This document shows, in pieces, positions 44,317 through 55,226 of a stretch of 64,000 nt of DNA; position 1 is the first letter of the stretch; every line of letters begins with the position of its first letter. The notes under the pieces were generated by a model that was given only the letters and a program-made list of their open reading frames with translations, did not search any database and had not been told where the DNA came from. The DNA comes from Clarireedia homoeocarpa. Taxonomy: Eukaryota > Ascomycota > Leotiomycetes > Helotiales > Rutstroemiaceae. The DNA lies in NCBI GenBank assembly GCA_001465935.1, contig LNKV01000004.1:124001-188000 (forward strand), read 5' to 3'. The translations under genes were made by a program, and so were the position numbers.

Positions 44317-46019
44317 ATGACAGGCGCGGCGCAAGAAGCTGCTGTGGGTTCCCCGGCGCCGAAGCAGAAAAGTAAAGCGACGTTGGATACGCTGAGGTGA
44401 GTGATGGCTTGGTACGGTCGCAGGATTAGTGGTGTTAATTGATGCCTGTAGGGTAGGATGTATCGCTATGGTTCAGAAGGTTAGTAGGCATTTGTTCACC
44501 ACAACTATTTCAACAGCCATCCCATTGAATATAGATTGGCTATGTATAAACATCGCCACTCGTGGTTATATTCTGCGATCAATACTTCTATGAAAAAGAT
44601 ATATATACTAACATTCGATAGGATGGTGCCCTTCGAAGAGCAGAAATTCTCAGTATAAAAGAGACGAAAAGTGGTCGTCAGTTTTACTGCAATTTCGATA
44701 ACTTCAACAAACGTCTAGATGAATGGGTACCAGCTCACCGAATAGACTTCAGTCAAGATGTAGAATGGCCAGCGCCAGAAAAACCAAAAGACAAAACCAA
44801 AGCGGCTCCAGCAGCAAAGAAAACTGTTGCTACTAAAAAGGGGCAGAAGCGTCAAGTCCCTGCAAGCAAGAGAGAAGATTCTGTAGTTTCAGAAGGTTCA
44901 ACTCAACCATGGCCGGAATTTGCGGATTCTCGACGAGAGAGCCCAGATGTGGATGGCGATGAGAAACTTACTATGGCTCTGGATCTGGATGCGACTCCAG
45001 AAGCAACTGATCCTATGGATGTTGATGATGCGGCAAATGAAGCAGCTTTGGCAAAGACAGAAGCCTCTAAACGATATAGTCGAAAAGAAGAGATCGAAAA
45101 GCTACGCACAGGAGGGTCAATGACTCAAAACCAAGCGGAAATATCTCGAATACGAAATATATCCAAAGTCCAATTCGGCAAATTTGATCTCTACCCCTGG
45201 TACTTCTCCCCTTACCCCGAAGTCTTCACTCAGGAAGATCTCATGTACATCTGTGAATTCTGTCTCTGCTACTTCGGCGACGTCAAATCATTCACACGTC
45301 ACCGTCAAAAATGCACATTGCAGCATCCCCCCGGCAACGAAATCTACCGTGACGACAACGTCTCATTTTTCGAAATCGACGGCCGTCGTCAACGAACTTG
45401 GTGTCGCAATCTCTGTCTGATCTCGAAAATGTTCCTCGATCACAAAACCCTCTACTACGACGTCGACCCCTTCCTCTTCTACGTCATGTGCGTCCGCGAC
45501 GACAAAGGCTTTCACCTCATCGGCTACTTCTCCAAAGAAAAAGAAAGCGCCGACGGTTACAACGTCGCCTGTATTCTCACCCTTCCACAATACCAACGCA
45601 AAGGCTACGGTCGCTTACTCATCCAATTCTCCTATGAGCTCTCCAAAATCGAGGGCAAACTCGGCTCCCCCGAGAAACCACTCTCGGATCTGGGGCTTCT
45701 CTCGTATAGGCAATACTGGACGGAAAATCTCGTAGAGATACTCTTGCAGTATAATGAACGCGATGATCGCATTAGCATCGATACCCTGTCGACGACGCTG
45801 GCAATGACGACGGCGGATGTGGAACATACGTTGCAGGCGCTGAAGATGCAGGTTTATCATAAGGGGGAGCATAAGATTGTGTTGCCGACGGCGTTAATAG
45901 AGAGACATGAGAAGATGAAGGAGAAGCAGAAGCTTAAGCCCAAGAGGGTTATTGATCCGAAGAGGATCCAGTGGGTGCCGAAGACGTGGGGACCGGCGAA
46001 TAGGACTTGGGGTTGGTAA
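44317..46019 (+). CDS. esa1: ESA1, MYST-family histone acetyltransferase (NuA4 catalytic subunit)
   Basis: Model: exons 44317-44396, 44452-44479 and 44622-46019; the middle exon is only 28 nt. Introns are GTGAGT...GTAG (55 bp) and GTTAGT...GATAG (142 bp). The protein is 501 aa. ESA1 acetylates histone H4 and H2A.Z for transcription and DNA repair. Seen: Tudor-knot/chromo-barrel domain at about 20-95 with CNFDNFNKRLDEWV; a Lys-rich linker; MYST zinc finger CEFCLCYFG...HRQKC; the auto-acetylated Lys in LDHKTLYYDVDPF; acetyl-CoA loop QRKGYGRLL; catalytic Glu in GSPEKPLSDLGLLSYRQYW; C-terminal end GPANRTWGW. All catalytic features are present and the length matches fungal Esa1 (about 445-510 aa). 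Splicing of the three exons restores LRVGCIAMVQKDGALRRAEI, the start of the chromo-barrel. Confidence 0.95.
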
Positions 46020-47886
46020 AGGAGGTGGTGGGTTGAGTTTGTTGTGTTGGGTAAGTGAGTGGGCTGGTGGACGGAACGGATTGGGAGATTGGAGTTTGGT
46101 TTTCGATGGCGATGGATGGATGGATGGTGCATGGACTGAGTCTGTCCACAGTAGAGTAGTTACATCAAAATCAACAACAAACCATCCAATTACCGAAAAT
46201 AGGCTCTGTGTCTTTTCCTCTGCAAGAGAGCCTTCAATAAATCTCTCCTAATGGGTTACAGTTTGCGAAGTCTAGGACTTCTCATCCACTACCCTACCCA
46301 TCCTATCTGCACTTGTTCTTCTTTCGCCTGCACACACTCCTAGAGCAGAATAACTCTCTATTTGGAATGTACTGTCCCTTCCACTATCGATTTTCGCCAC
46401 TTAATTGACGAGATAATTTTATCTTCCTTGCTGTCTGCTAGCTACTCGCGACCTCACTCACCGATATAAGGGTCGGAAAGTTCGTTCGTTCATTGTACAA
46501 GTTAGTGGTCAAGAGAATCAACAAGCACATCAACCTGCTGTTCTCATCTAATCTTGGTGGTATGTACGAAGCAGTTACTGTATGTATATGTACTCACAAA
46601 ATGACATGGTTAATTTATTTTCTCATTCCCCTTTTTTTTCTCTTTCTCCCCCCCCCCACAACAATCAATACTTTTTCCAGTACCGCAAAATAAGGGGGAA
46701 ATCTAATTAATATGGATAAGGTAATGAATGGACTTCTCTGTACAGTAAATACCTAAGCTCAACTGTACTGCAAAGGATAAGTAAGTTTGTTCCCGCAGAT
46801 AAGTTGATTTGATCTGATGGATTAAATATATTAAATGGCCCGCTTATATAGAGAGAAGTGGGTTTGTGAGAGGGGCTGTGAAAGGGGTAGGTAGGCATGG
46901 ACGTGGGAGGGGTGTGTTTGATGGGCTGAAGTTTAAGTTTAATCTTATTTTTAAGGGATCTGGGGGTGGGTTTTGGGGTTGTGTGGGGAATAGTTGGGGG
47001 AGGGAGTGGAATGAGGAGAGAGAGGAGGAAAGGGTGTGGAGGGGTGAGGAGGGAAGGGATGATGGGTTTGTGGTTGTGGGATGGTTGTGGGTTGTGAGTT
47101 GATTGGGGGGAAGAGAGGGGATAAGTTGGTCAAGGTTTGGTGAGATTGGTTATAGAACTTGCACTGCTGATGACTGGGTAGGGGAAATGTGGGTTTGGGA
47201 TAGATAGATATGGTTAGTTAGCGATGAGAAGAGGAGAGGATGGCGAGGAGGAGTATTGCAGCTGTGTATCGATGTGGGTGGTAGAGAGATAGAAGAGAAT
47301 TGAATAGTAGAGTCGATACTTATAAGAAAAGAAAGGAGGGAAGTGAAGTGAAGTGAAGTGAGGTAGTCAAAATGATGTGAGGAATAGGTATGGGAAAAGA
47401 GAATTGACTTTCCAGTTAGGATCTTCACGGAACAACAGAGCAAAACGGGTATTTCGTATTGGTGGATTGTATAGCGTCTGGAGGAAAATTGATTCATACG
47501 AAATCTAATACCTCGAGAAAGTGCAGTTACTGTGCGTGAAAATGGTGATGCGATGGGCAGGGGAGGAGGTAAGGTGTAGAGAGCGAGGGTGAAGTTGTTC
47601 TGAAAAACGTGGAAGGCGACGTTAGAATAAATTTAGTAGAGAGATGATCACAAATACGAAAATCACAATTCAAGAACAGAAAAGTAAGAGTAAAATCACA
47701 TATGGATTTTCTAAAAGTTTCGCGAAAAAAGGCTTCGTTATTTACAAGAAGATACTTTTCTTTCAATCAATCAATCTATCCATGCATCATCCATCATGAA
47801 ATGTTTCGCTCTCAACTCCGTTCCATATACACTCCGGACGCCCTTCATCTTCCTACCTCCTTTCCCTTATCTCTTAAGGAAAGAAT
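46020..47886. other. Intergenic region between ESA1 and the GH45 gene
   Basis: About 1.9 kb. Contains the 3' ends of both genes (convergent), a purine-rich plus-strand stretch at 46860-47130 (GGGG, GGAGGG, GTGG runs), a GTGAAGTGAA run near 47341-47360 and T-rich DNA near 46630. The longest frames are low-complexity. No gene supported. Confidence 0.6.
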
Positions 47887-48980
47887 TTACTCAGCAGCAC
47901 AAGTGTCATCATCATCAGCCGGTGTGGCAGTAGCAGTGGCAGTGCTGTGAGGAGCGATGGTGCTTGGCTTAACAGCGCTGGTATGGGCGTATGAGGTTGT
48001 GACTGGGGCGACGACTGAGCTGGAGGCTGAGAGTTTATTGGCAGACAATGAGGAGGAGGCTGAGAGTGTAACGGCAGACAATGAGGAGGATGAGGCAGTC
48101 GATGGAGCGACTGAAGAGATGACCGATGTGGCCGAGCCAGCAACGGAGGTAGCTGAGGTATTGGCCACAGCAGATGAAGCAGAGGCAGCAACAGCACTTC
48201 CATTGGCATCTGCTTTTGGCATGCTGGAATCATCGGCTCTCTGGCAGCCGGTGTTCTTAACGAGAGCGGCTGGGCACTCGACTTGCTTGAAGTCGACAGT
48301 CGGGTTGTCAGCACCCATGAACCATCCGAAACGGAATTCACATCCTGGCTTAAGGGCAGCGGGGAAGCTGGAGCAGCTTTCTACAGAGGAGACTCCTCCA
48401 TATTGTGCTCCCCATCCGGATGAGGGGGCGCCGAACTCGGTGGTGCACCCGTTGAAGATACCGACACCACCTCCTGGGATGGCGAGATCGAATTGGTTGG
48501 AACCGAGGTCACCACCAGTGTTTGTTGCTTGACTAATGAAAGGGTGAGCTAAAGTCTTATGAATAATGCTGAATGAGGTAGTACTTACACAATCATCTTC
48601 TTGCCTGCAATGGCGGTGCTGGTGAAGGTGAGCTCGTAGCAGGCACAGCACCACGAAGATTCAGATCCACCGGCGATGTTGACAGCAGCGTAACCATAGG
48701 CAAGATCATCGGTGACAGCGTATGGTGATTGGTCGGTGCACATGTAGGAAGATCCTCCATTGCATCCGTTGACGGCGTTGGAGTCGGCAAGAGGAGAGTC
48801 CTTCACATCGCAGGTACTAACAGGGCTGGAGCCTGCGGCAAGCGTAGCCTTACCACCCCAGGCGCAGGAAGGCTTGCAGCAATCCCAGTAACGGGTAGTG
48901 TGACCTGAGCCAGATGCTTGAGCATTGGCTTGGATGAAGAAAGGGAGGAGAGCGAAAAGAACTGTGGTTGGGAGTTGCAT
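47887..48980 (-). CDS. GH45 endoglucanase (endo-beta-1,4-glucanase V type), secreted
   Basis: Model: exons 48980-48589 and 48532-47887, 56-bp intron (GTAAGT...TTAG), 345 aa. GH45 enzymes cut beta-1,4-glucan chains in cellulose with inversion. A signal peptide ends near ANAQA (residue 20-22). The catalytic domain (about 25-225) has TTRYWDCCKPSCAWGGK, the family signature with catalytic-base Asp near residue 33, and TGGDLGSNQFDLAIPGGGVG with the two further acids near residues 139 and 146. Many paired Cys are present (CCACYELTF, CTTEFG, GCEFRFGWF). After the domain comes a roughly 110-residue Ala/Ser/Thr/Val-rich tail ending ADDDDTCAAE. A cellulose-binding CBM1 would be expected after such a linker in many homologs but is absent. 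The start was chosen at MQLPTTVLF because it opens the signal peptide; frame upstream is also open. Confidence 0.93.
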
Positions 48981-51065
48981 CTTGACTATTTTTTTTCTGG
49001 TGGAAGATTGGAATCTCTTGAATGGAAAAGCGTGCTTGAATCGGGTCTCGGACCGTAAAATTTGACGATATATACTTGGAAAGGACTGGTTTGACCCAAC
49101 TTGGAGTACTGAAAGAATGCGAAGGCTTCCGAAAAAGAGCGTAGTATTCAAAGAATGAATGTAATGGCAAAAATGCTTGAAGAAAGAAAGAGAAAGGAAA
49201 ACCTACAGATGGAAGAACTGAGCATTATAAACAAGATGAACCGCCGCCGCAATGCATTTTCCCCTATGAGTTCATTTCATCTCGCCGTTTGTATATTCAA
49301 AACAACGGCGCAGGGGAAGGAAGTGGTAAGCGATGATTGTGATTAAGTTTAGTGACCAAATCGGCATACTGTACCCCTGATTTCATGCTTGCAGAGCACC
49401 ACTTGTCAGCAGGGATTGAGCAGATCGAGTCGATTCGCTTGAGGATTGAGGATCCGGCTCCTTCGGATATGTTAAGATTAATTTTGGCGATCTCGGCGCG
49501 CTCAATTATATTGAACTGTATACTTAAAGCTGGCACAAGGCTCTCCTCGGCTCCTATTACCGTTTGGATGTGATGCGCAGGTTTTCGGGTTGTGCCATCA
49601 AACAGTTGTTTCTGGAAATTAAATCATCCCTGGTCTGCCAAGGTAGCAGTGGGAAGGAACGTGGTTTTTCGTCTAGACCTCGAAATTTTGTCGAAAGGAT
49701 TGATTGGCGAGATTGATCGTAAGATTTTGGCAGAGCTTTGCTTTGCTGCAAGCCTCGGATGCTTCCGTAACAGAACAAGAACCAGAGTCATATTGCAAGG
49801 CATCATCTAGAAGGAGACACCTCAATGACTAGATCTTGCTCCTGCGAGAATTGATCGAATTCGAATAGGGGAGCTCAGAGTCAAATGCTCAGCACAGGCC
49901 GTAATCTTGGTGTGCGGGGGTGGAGAAAAGAAACTGCCCTGACAGATGCTCTAAAACCACAATAATTGCTTATTTTTGTCTTGGCTCCTATCATCCAGAA
50001 CCTCGCTCGCTCGCTCATTGCTCTTTGTGATACATTGGCGGCTTTGCTAAGTGCTCGAGATCGAGGTCCACGATGTGAGAAGGATCTCCAAAACCAAGCG
50101 CCGGATATGGAGAACTTGTGCGCCTGCTGGAAGTTAGCTCCCGAACGCATATTCTTGGGATTTCTCGTTTGACGTAATCATGCTATCCTTGCTAGAAGAC
50201 CAATGGTGATAGGGGGCACATCAGGTACGCGCGCGGACTTGTGAGTTGGCTGTCCAATGGTACGCGGAATCAGACGAACCTTACAAGAAGTCCAAGAAAA
50301 GATGAATGTCGCTTGACACTTTCTGGTATTCCTCTTAATATAAGGTCCTTTGGTTGTATCGAAGTTGGAATCTCTACCTGAGTAGCTGAAAGGAGGCGCT
50401 TGGCTAAACCGACGACGAGTATGTGGCTGCTCCAATACACGGAATCTATACCTGTGTCTCTCGAGAAAAGTTGTCAATTACCATGCGTTCTTGGAAGAAG
50501 TTCAGGATATTTGTGTGTTGATAGCAAATTCTGAAGGATTGTGCACTAGAAGTCGAGTCGAGAGTTATTAGGCTTAAAAGAGTTCAAGCACCTCTTCATA
50601 TGCGGCGCCCATCTACGCCTGCTACGTGAATGAACTACTTTGTAGCTTAATCTAACGTCTGAAGAACTACGTTTAGAAGAAAGACGTTGCATGATTGAGT
50701 TATCTCATCCATTTGTTATGCAGCGGCGGGAGGAAGACAAGGAAGGCGAAACTGCGGAAAAAGCCCGCTCTAATAAATCATGCCTCAGGCCGAAACCCTC
50801 ATGGGAAAGAAAATCGTGGGGAAAGCTTTTCTTTTTCTGGCTCTAGCTCGCGTGCTCATCGTACGGGGAAACAAGCTTTCTCCTCGCCTCACTGCGCTAT
50901 TTAATTCTTGTATTTATTTTTGTTGAGCTGTAACTTCCATCGATTATCTCTATAAACATCAGGAACTCCTCATTCAACAATCAATCTACGACGAAATAGC
51001 ATCGTGCAAGAGAAAAGAAAGGATTGTTTAGAAAACTTCTGGTGAAGTAACTTACAGAACACAAC
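48981..51065. other. Intergenic region upstream of the GH45 gene
   Basis: About 2.1 kb. Short frames on both strands here do not resemble proteins. Nothing repeated or structured stood out. Contains the promoters of the GH45 gene (-) and of the small gene at 51066 (+). Confidence 0.5.
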
Positions 51066-51414
51066 ATGACGCCACCAGCTCGAGCCATGACATCGTATGT
51101 ACCACCCATCTTTGTGCTCTATCCCTATGGCGGCTTTAGGGAGCATCGAATTCATACTGATCGTTCTCAATCATCTGCAGACGTCAACGATTTCTTCTCG
51201 GAACTATCTTCGGCAGCGGCTCGCTCTTTATCGCTATGAAGTGGAAAGCGGTGATGCAGAGAAGCGAAGCTGCTAAGGTAGCGGGAGCCAGGGAGAACTA
51301 TTTTGTTGTTCCTGGCCGAAGTGGTGAGTTGTGCTCCCTACCTATAGATGATTATGATTTGGAGATGTATTGCAGTGTGCTGATGACAATGGTTACGTAG
51401 GTGGCGGTATCTAG
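51066..51414 (+). CDS. Small three-exon protein, probably membrane-linked (61 aa)
   Basis: Too short to show as one frame. Exons 51066-51094, 51181-51323 and 51401-51414 join in phase: GTATGT...CTGCAG (86 bp) and GTGAGT...ACGTAG (77 bp, with GCTGAT branch site). The product is 61 aa, starts MTPPARAMTSRQRF, has a short hydrophobic stretch LLGTIFGSGSLFIAM, then a charged helix (KAVMQRSEAAKVAGARE) and ends NYFVVPGRSGGGI. The last exon supplies only the final four residues and the stop. A basic N-terminus followed by one hydrophobic helix suggests a mitochondrial inner-membrane or ER protein. I do not recognise the family; good splice signals, consistent phases and the compact Gly-rich end argue for a real gene. 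Confidence 0.6.
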
Positions 51415-52134
51415 ATTCAAAAAGAAAAAAAAAACAAATAAAATCAGTGCGGCTATACGAACAAAAGGCAAGATTGACGACGAGATCATTGGATATTGGG
51501 ATATGGCTAGATGAGATACACGCATGCGGGATCAGAGAATTGCTCACGCAATATTATCAGATATTTAGAGCAGAGATTGATATTTTCTGGGAGTCTGAAT
51601 GGGAGGGGATATGGGAGGTGCAATAATGATTTAATGCGAGAAGACGTTATGCCTCAATGTCGAATACGATCTATGAAACGAGTCCACTCTGCTTCAACGT
51701 TAGGAGGGTGCAATTATGTAATTATGGCAAATGATAGAGAAATCAATACGCAAGGTTTCAAATATTCTGTTATTCTAGAACGTTGCCTCCGCATTGTCGC
51801 CGGTTAAAACCGTCCTTTCTTCGAATTGCACTGTTTGCACTTCGTCCTCTATCGGCGGATCTTTGGAACATTTGAGAGGCTTTCCAATCGGTCGTTCTCG
51901 TGGTTTTGGTTAACAGGAATAGGGCAACATTCAAAGACTATGTTCTGTCTTTCACATCCAATGATCCATATCACCCTGTATGCGGGATATTGAATCACAA
52001 GTAAAGCTGTTTCTTCTCAATTGTTCTTGTTATTCATAGGCGGCAGAGATAATAGCGCATCAAACATTGAGCTAAGACGAGATGCTCCAGGAGCTGAAGT
52101 TGAGAAGTTCCTCCTTTTTAATCTAACAAGTACA
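51415..52134. other. Intergenic region
   Basis: About 0.7 kb, AT-rich, no gene or repeat supported; ORFs here (for example 51511-51807) have no protein-like pattern. Confidence 0.5.
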
Positions 52135-53288
52135 TCAAGTGCTATGTTTCATTAGACTGATTATCTCCTTCCAGCTTTCTCTGGTAGCAAGAGTTTTAGC
52201 CTTCTTTAATTCCTTCTTCGCATCATGCATATGGTTGCGTTCTACAAGCAAGTCCTCATCGATATCGAAAGCGAGAGCTAAAGCATCCAAGCCCGGTATA
52301 GGTACCGTTTGTACTTGAACTTGGGAAGTGCTTTGCGGGAATGCTGTACAGCCGCCGTCCTGGAAGTGGCCACTCCAGATCGAGTCTGTGATGGGGGTCA
52401 CTCCCCAGGTTCTTCCAGCGCGTACATGCTACTACCATGCCGCCACCTAGGCCGTAGTCTAAGTCAACCTGAACCTCTGTGTAACAGTCCTCGCATCTTC
52501 TCAGTCCTGATTCCCCCATGTTGCCTCGCTTTATCATTTTCTGGCCAGGAGTGTCATTGTACCAAATCCTTTCCCACATGTCGCCGTACTCGTTGGATAG
52601 GCTGCTGTTGGTTCTGGTGAATTTAATCAAGCTGTCTAGCTTTAAGTGAGAGCATATCTCGAGCGGGAAAAAGATTATTGACTCAAATAAAGCCTTGGAA
52701 GTTTGTATAGACAAAGGCCGATTGCGACCGTTGGATCATAAAACCTTGGACGATTGTACGGTCTATTCGACTACGTACAATGCAATCTGATCCTTTCTTC
52801 GGTTGAAAGCTGTCCTGCGAAATAATTTGGAGCACCTTGTGGCAATCCAATCCTAAATTATATTGCTTCATGGCCATTCGAAAAATGGTGTTGAAATTAG
52901 GGCCACAGCATTTTTCAATCTCAGAACGTGCAAGATCTCCTTCGTAGTCCACTGACTGCCGATGAGGACTGAGAGGACTGTTGGCATACCACTCTGCATT
53001 TGAGATCTTATGAAGCCGTTCACAAGGAGGACAGATGATTTGATCGGGCAAGTCTTTAGCCAGAAGTTGTAGATAGGCAATCAGCTCGCCGGAGTGATTC
53101 ATCAAGATGCTGCTGTATTCTTCCCCCAGAAGATGGTATATGTGCTTGCATGAGAAAGTGAAAGCAGTTGCCGAGGACGGTGGCAGATAATCCAATATCT
53201 GTATAAGAATCTCAGCTGGTATCTTTCCGAAGTGTCCGCTGAACTTAATTGCCTGTGGGCTTCTGTGAAAATCCAAAAGTGACGCCAC
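52135..53288 (-). pseudogene. F-box protein gene broken by frameshifts
   Basis: The 5' block (53288-52683) encodes an F-box at about residues 20-60 (GKIPAEILIQILDYLPPSSA, then CKHIYHLLGEEYS), followed by LAKDLPDQIICPPCERLHKI and MAMKQYNLGLDCHKVLQII, typical of a large fungal F-box family. The family's next part is in another frame: ICSHLK, then CEDCYTEVQVDLDYGL and VVACTRWKNLG (52714-52256). The end is in a third frame: PITDSIWSGHF...LDALALAFDIDEDL (52430-52135). So two frame changes, near 52700 and 52425, split one ancestral protein. A weak GTCTAT...CTCGAG intron could fix the first but not the second. GGGG and CCCCC runs flank the second, so a sequencing error there is possible. F-box proteins choose targets for SCF ubiquitin ligases. 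Confidence 0.7.
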
Positions 53289-54284
53289 TTCTGGAGAAGT
53301 GACTATTTGAACATATATCTTGGTTTCACAGTAAGCGATTGTTTCTGTTGTATCCCCAGTATCCCCCGCAAAACTCTCTTCATCCGTTAATTTTTCGATG
53401 ACGGTCTTTGTTGCTCTAATATATCTTTTTGCGGCAGGTCCAGCGGTGCCTGCCGTGAATGGTTTTTAGTGATAGCCATAACTTCAGTGAGAGTGATTTG
53501 GGCAATGATTATGAGGCCGATGCAGGTGAGTATTGTAAGCACCTTGAGACATATAAATAGATGATCGAAGACCGCGCTCCATAGTCCTTGTGGCCTACTA
53601 GTGCACTCACGGGCTGAAATGGCTCGTTCGCCTATTATTACTTCTGCCGATACGAAGGGTATTTATGTTCTAGTCAACACGCTACACGAGCCAAACGCTT
53701 CTAGCGTTGTGAGATAGCTTCTATGATGTCAAGTACCAACTTCTTCATAAGCTCTAGAAGAAAATATCGGAAAATGATGGAGGAACACGAACCTCACTTG
53801 CTAGATTTGGGGTTGTACTTCTTCTAGATTCGCGTCTAGAACGAATTTATGCCCGGCAGTGATTACTTGCTCGCAATAAGCGAAATTTAAATAGGAGGGA
53901 AACCCACGTGGCTTGCTGAGCTCCTTGGCGTTGTAAGGTGATCTTTGCATACTACTTAATTATGTACTCATCTGATTCTCTAAACTACGCAGTGTGATAA
54001 TTTGTCTCAAAAAGTCTAAGAAAATTATCCCATATATTCAAATCGGGTAATCTCCAATGCAACGAGTCGACAAACCTCAATGAACCAGTCCCATTAATAC
54101 CACGCCTTGCAGATATATGTATGTCCTGTTACCTGTACCTGTACTGTAAAATTTCAAATTCGGGCTCCCAAGGCTGTTCTCAAACTTATTAGAGCTATTC
54201 TCGCCTAGTCAGTCGATTTTAAACAACAGCGTATTTTCTCAGACTGACCAAGTTTATCAACCTCACCAAAATTTTTCCTTCGTC
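53289..54284. other. Divergent intergenic region
   Basis: About 1 kb between the F-box relic (-) and the thioesterase-like gene (+). A perfect 7-bp stem hairpin, CGGCAGG and CCTGCCG around a 10-base loop, lies at 53432-53455. No gene supported. Confidence 0.5.
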
Positions 54285-55226
54285 ATGGCTGCAATCACCG
54301 ATATTCATATTGTTTCTCCTAAAGAAACCCACCGCTACACAATGATATTCCTCCATGGTCGTGATGACGATCCCGCCCAATTTCCTGAAAGCGTCCTCGA
54401 GAGCGAAACCTCGGCTCCGAAACGTGAGCTCCCGGACGTGTTCCCATCGATGAAGTGGGTTTTTCCTCCTTCTAGAACACGATAGTTTGCGCGATTTATA
54501 TTTCGACTCCGTTATCTCGGCTTTCGAAGTTGATGTTTCCTTCGACCTATGAAATCTTGACACATAAAATTTACAGCAAACTACAGTCACCTGTAGACTT
54601 ATTGTCTTCGACTTCTAAGTATTTCGTCAGATTTAACTAACCCTATGTTAGTGGTTCGACATGTGGTCAGTGGAGAATCCTTCTGAGCAAGAAGAAATCC
54701 AAAAAGAGGGATTACACGAGAGTGTCTCCGCGATTTTAGAAACCATCCGTCAAGAAGCGCAAATAGTCCCCCTAGAAAGTATTTTCCTAGGGGGAATCAG
54801 TCAAGGCTGCGCAACAGCAATTTTAGCTTTGCTATGTGAAGGTATGAAGCTGGGAGGGTTTGTTGGATTGTGTAGCTGGATGCCACTCAGGGAAGGGATT
54901 ATGGAGATCGCACAAGATTGTGTACCCGGTCAATCTAAATCGTTTGTGTCGAAAGCTCGAGGGAATTACTTGATATAAATTCCCAGGAATCAGAAGAAAA
55001 TGACAAGAGTGCGGTCAACACGCCCATATTCCTGTCACATTCAGTAAACGACGAGGTTGTTCCGGTGCAGAATGGCAGGCTTCTGAGAGACTGTTTGGAG
55101 GAGTTGGGTCTAAAGGTCACATGGAGGGAGTACGAAGATGGAGGCCACTGGATTTATGAGCCAGAGGATGAAAATGTTCGAAACGGCATCGACGATATCC
55201 AGGAGTTTGTGGAGCTGAATAGCTGA
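54285..55226 (+). pseudogene. Acyl-protein thioesterase/carboxylesterase-like gene with an in-frame stop
   Basis: Blocks: exon 1 from ATG 54285 (MIFLHGRDDDPAQF, then FPSMKWVFPPSRTR), a TAG at 54483-54485 followed in frame by FARF, an exon 54652-54921 after a TAACTAAC branch site and TTAG acceptor (WFDMWSVENP), and an exon 54987-55226 joined by a possible 65-bp intron. All three catalytic residues of this alpha/beta hydrolase family are present in the pieces: Ser in GGISQGCA, Asp in SHSVNDEVV, His in DGGHWIY. Family members remove palmitoyl groups from proteins or split lysophospholipids and esters. The TAG sits where homologs read on (WVFPxS..RFSxRF); Gln (CAG) would fit. No donor before the TAG keeps the conserved residues, so I call a probable nonsense mutation. 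An unrecognised splice remains possible. Confidence 0.6.

Noticed and set aside
47957..48532. Plus-strand frame of 191 codons
   Set aside because: Antisense of the GH45 gene.
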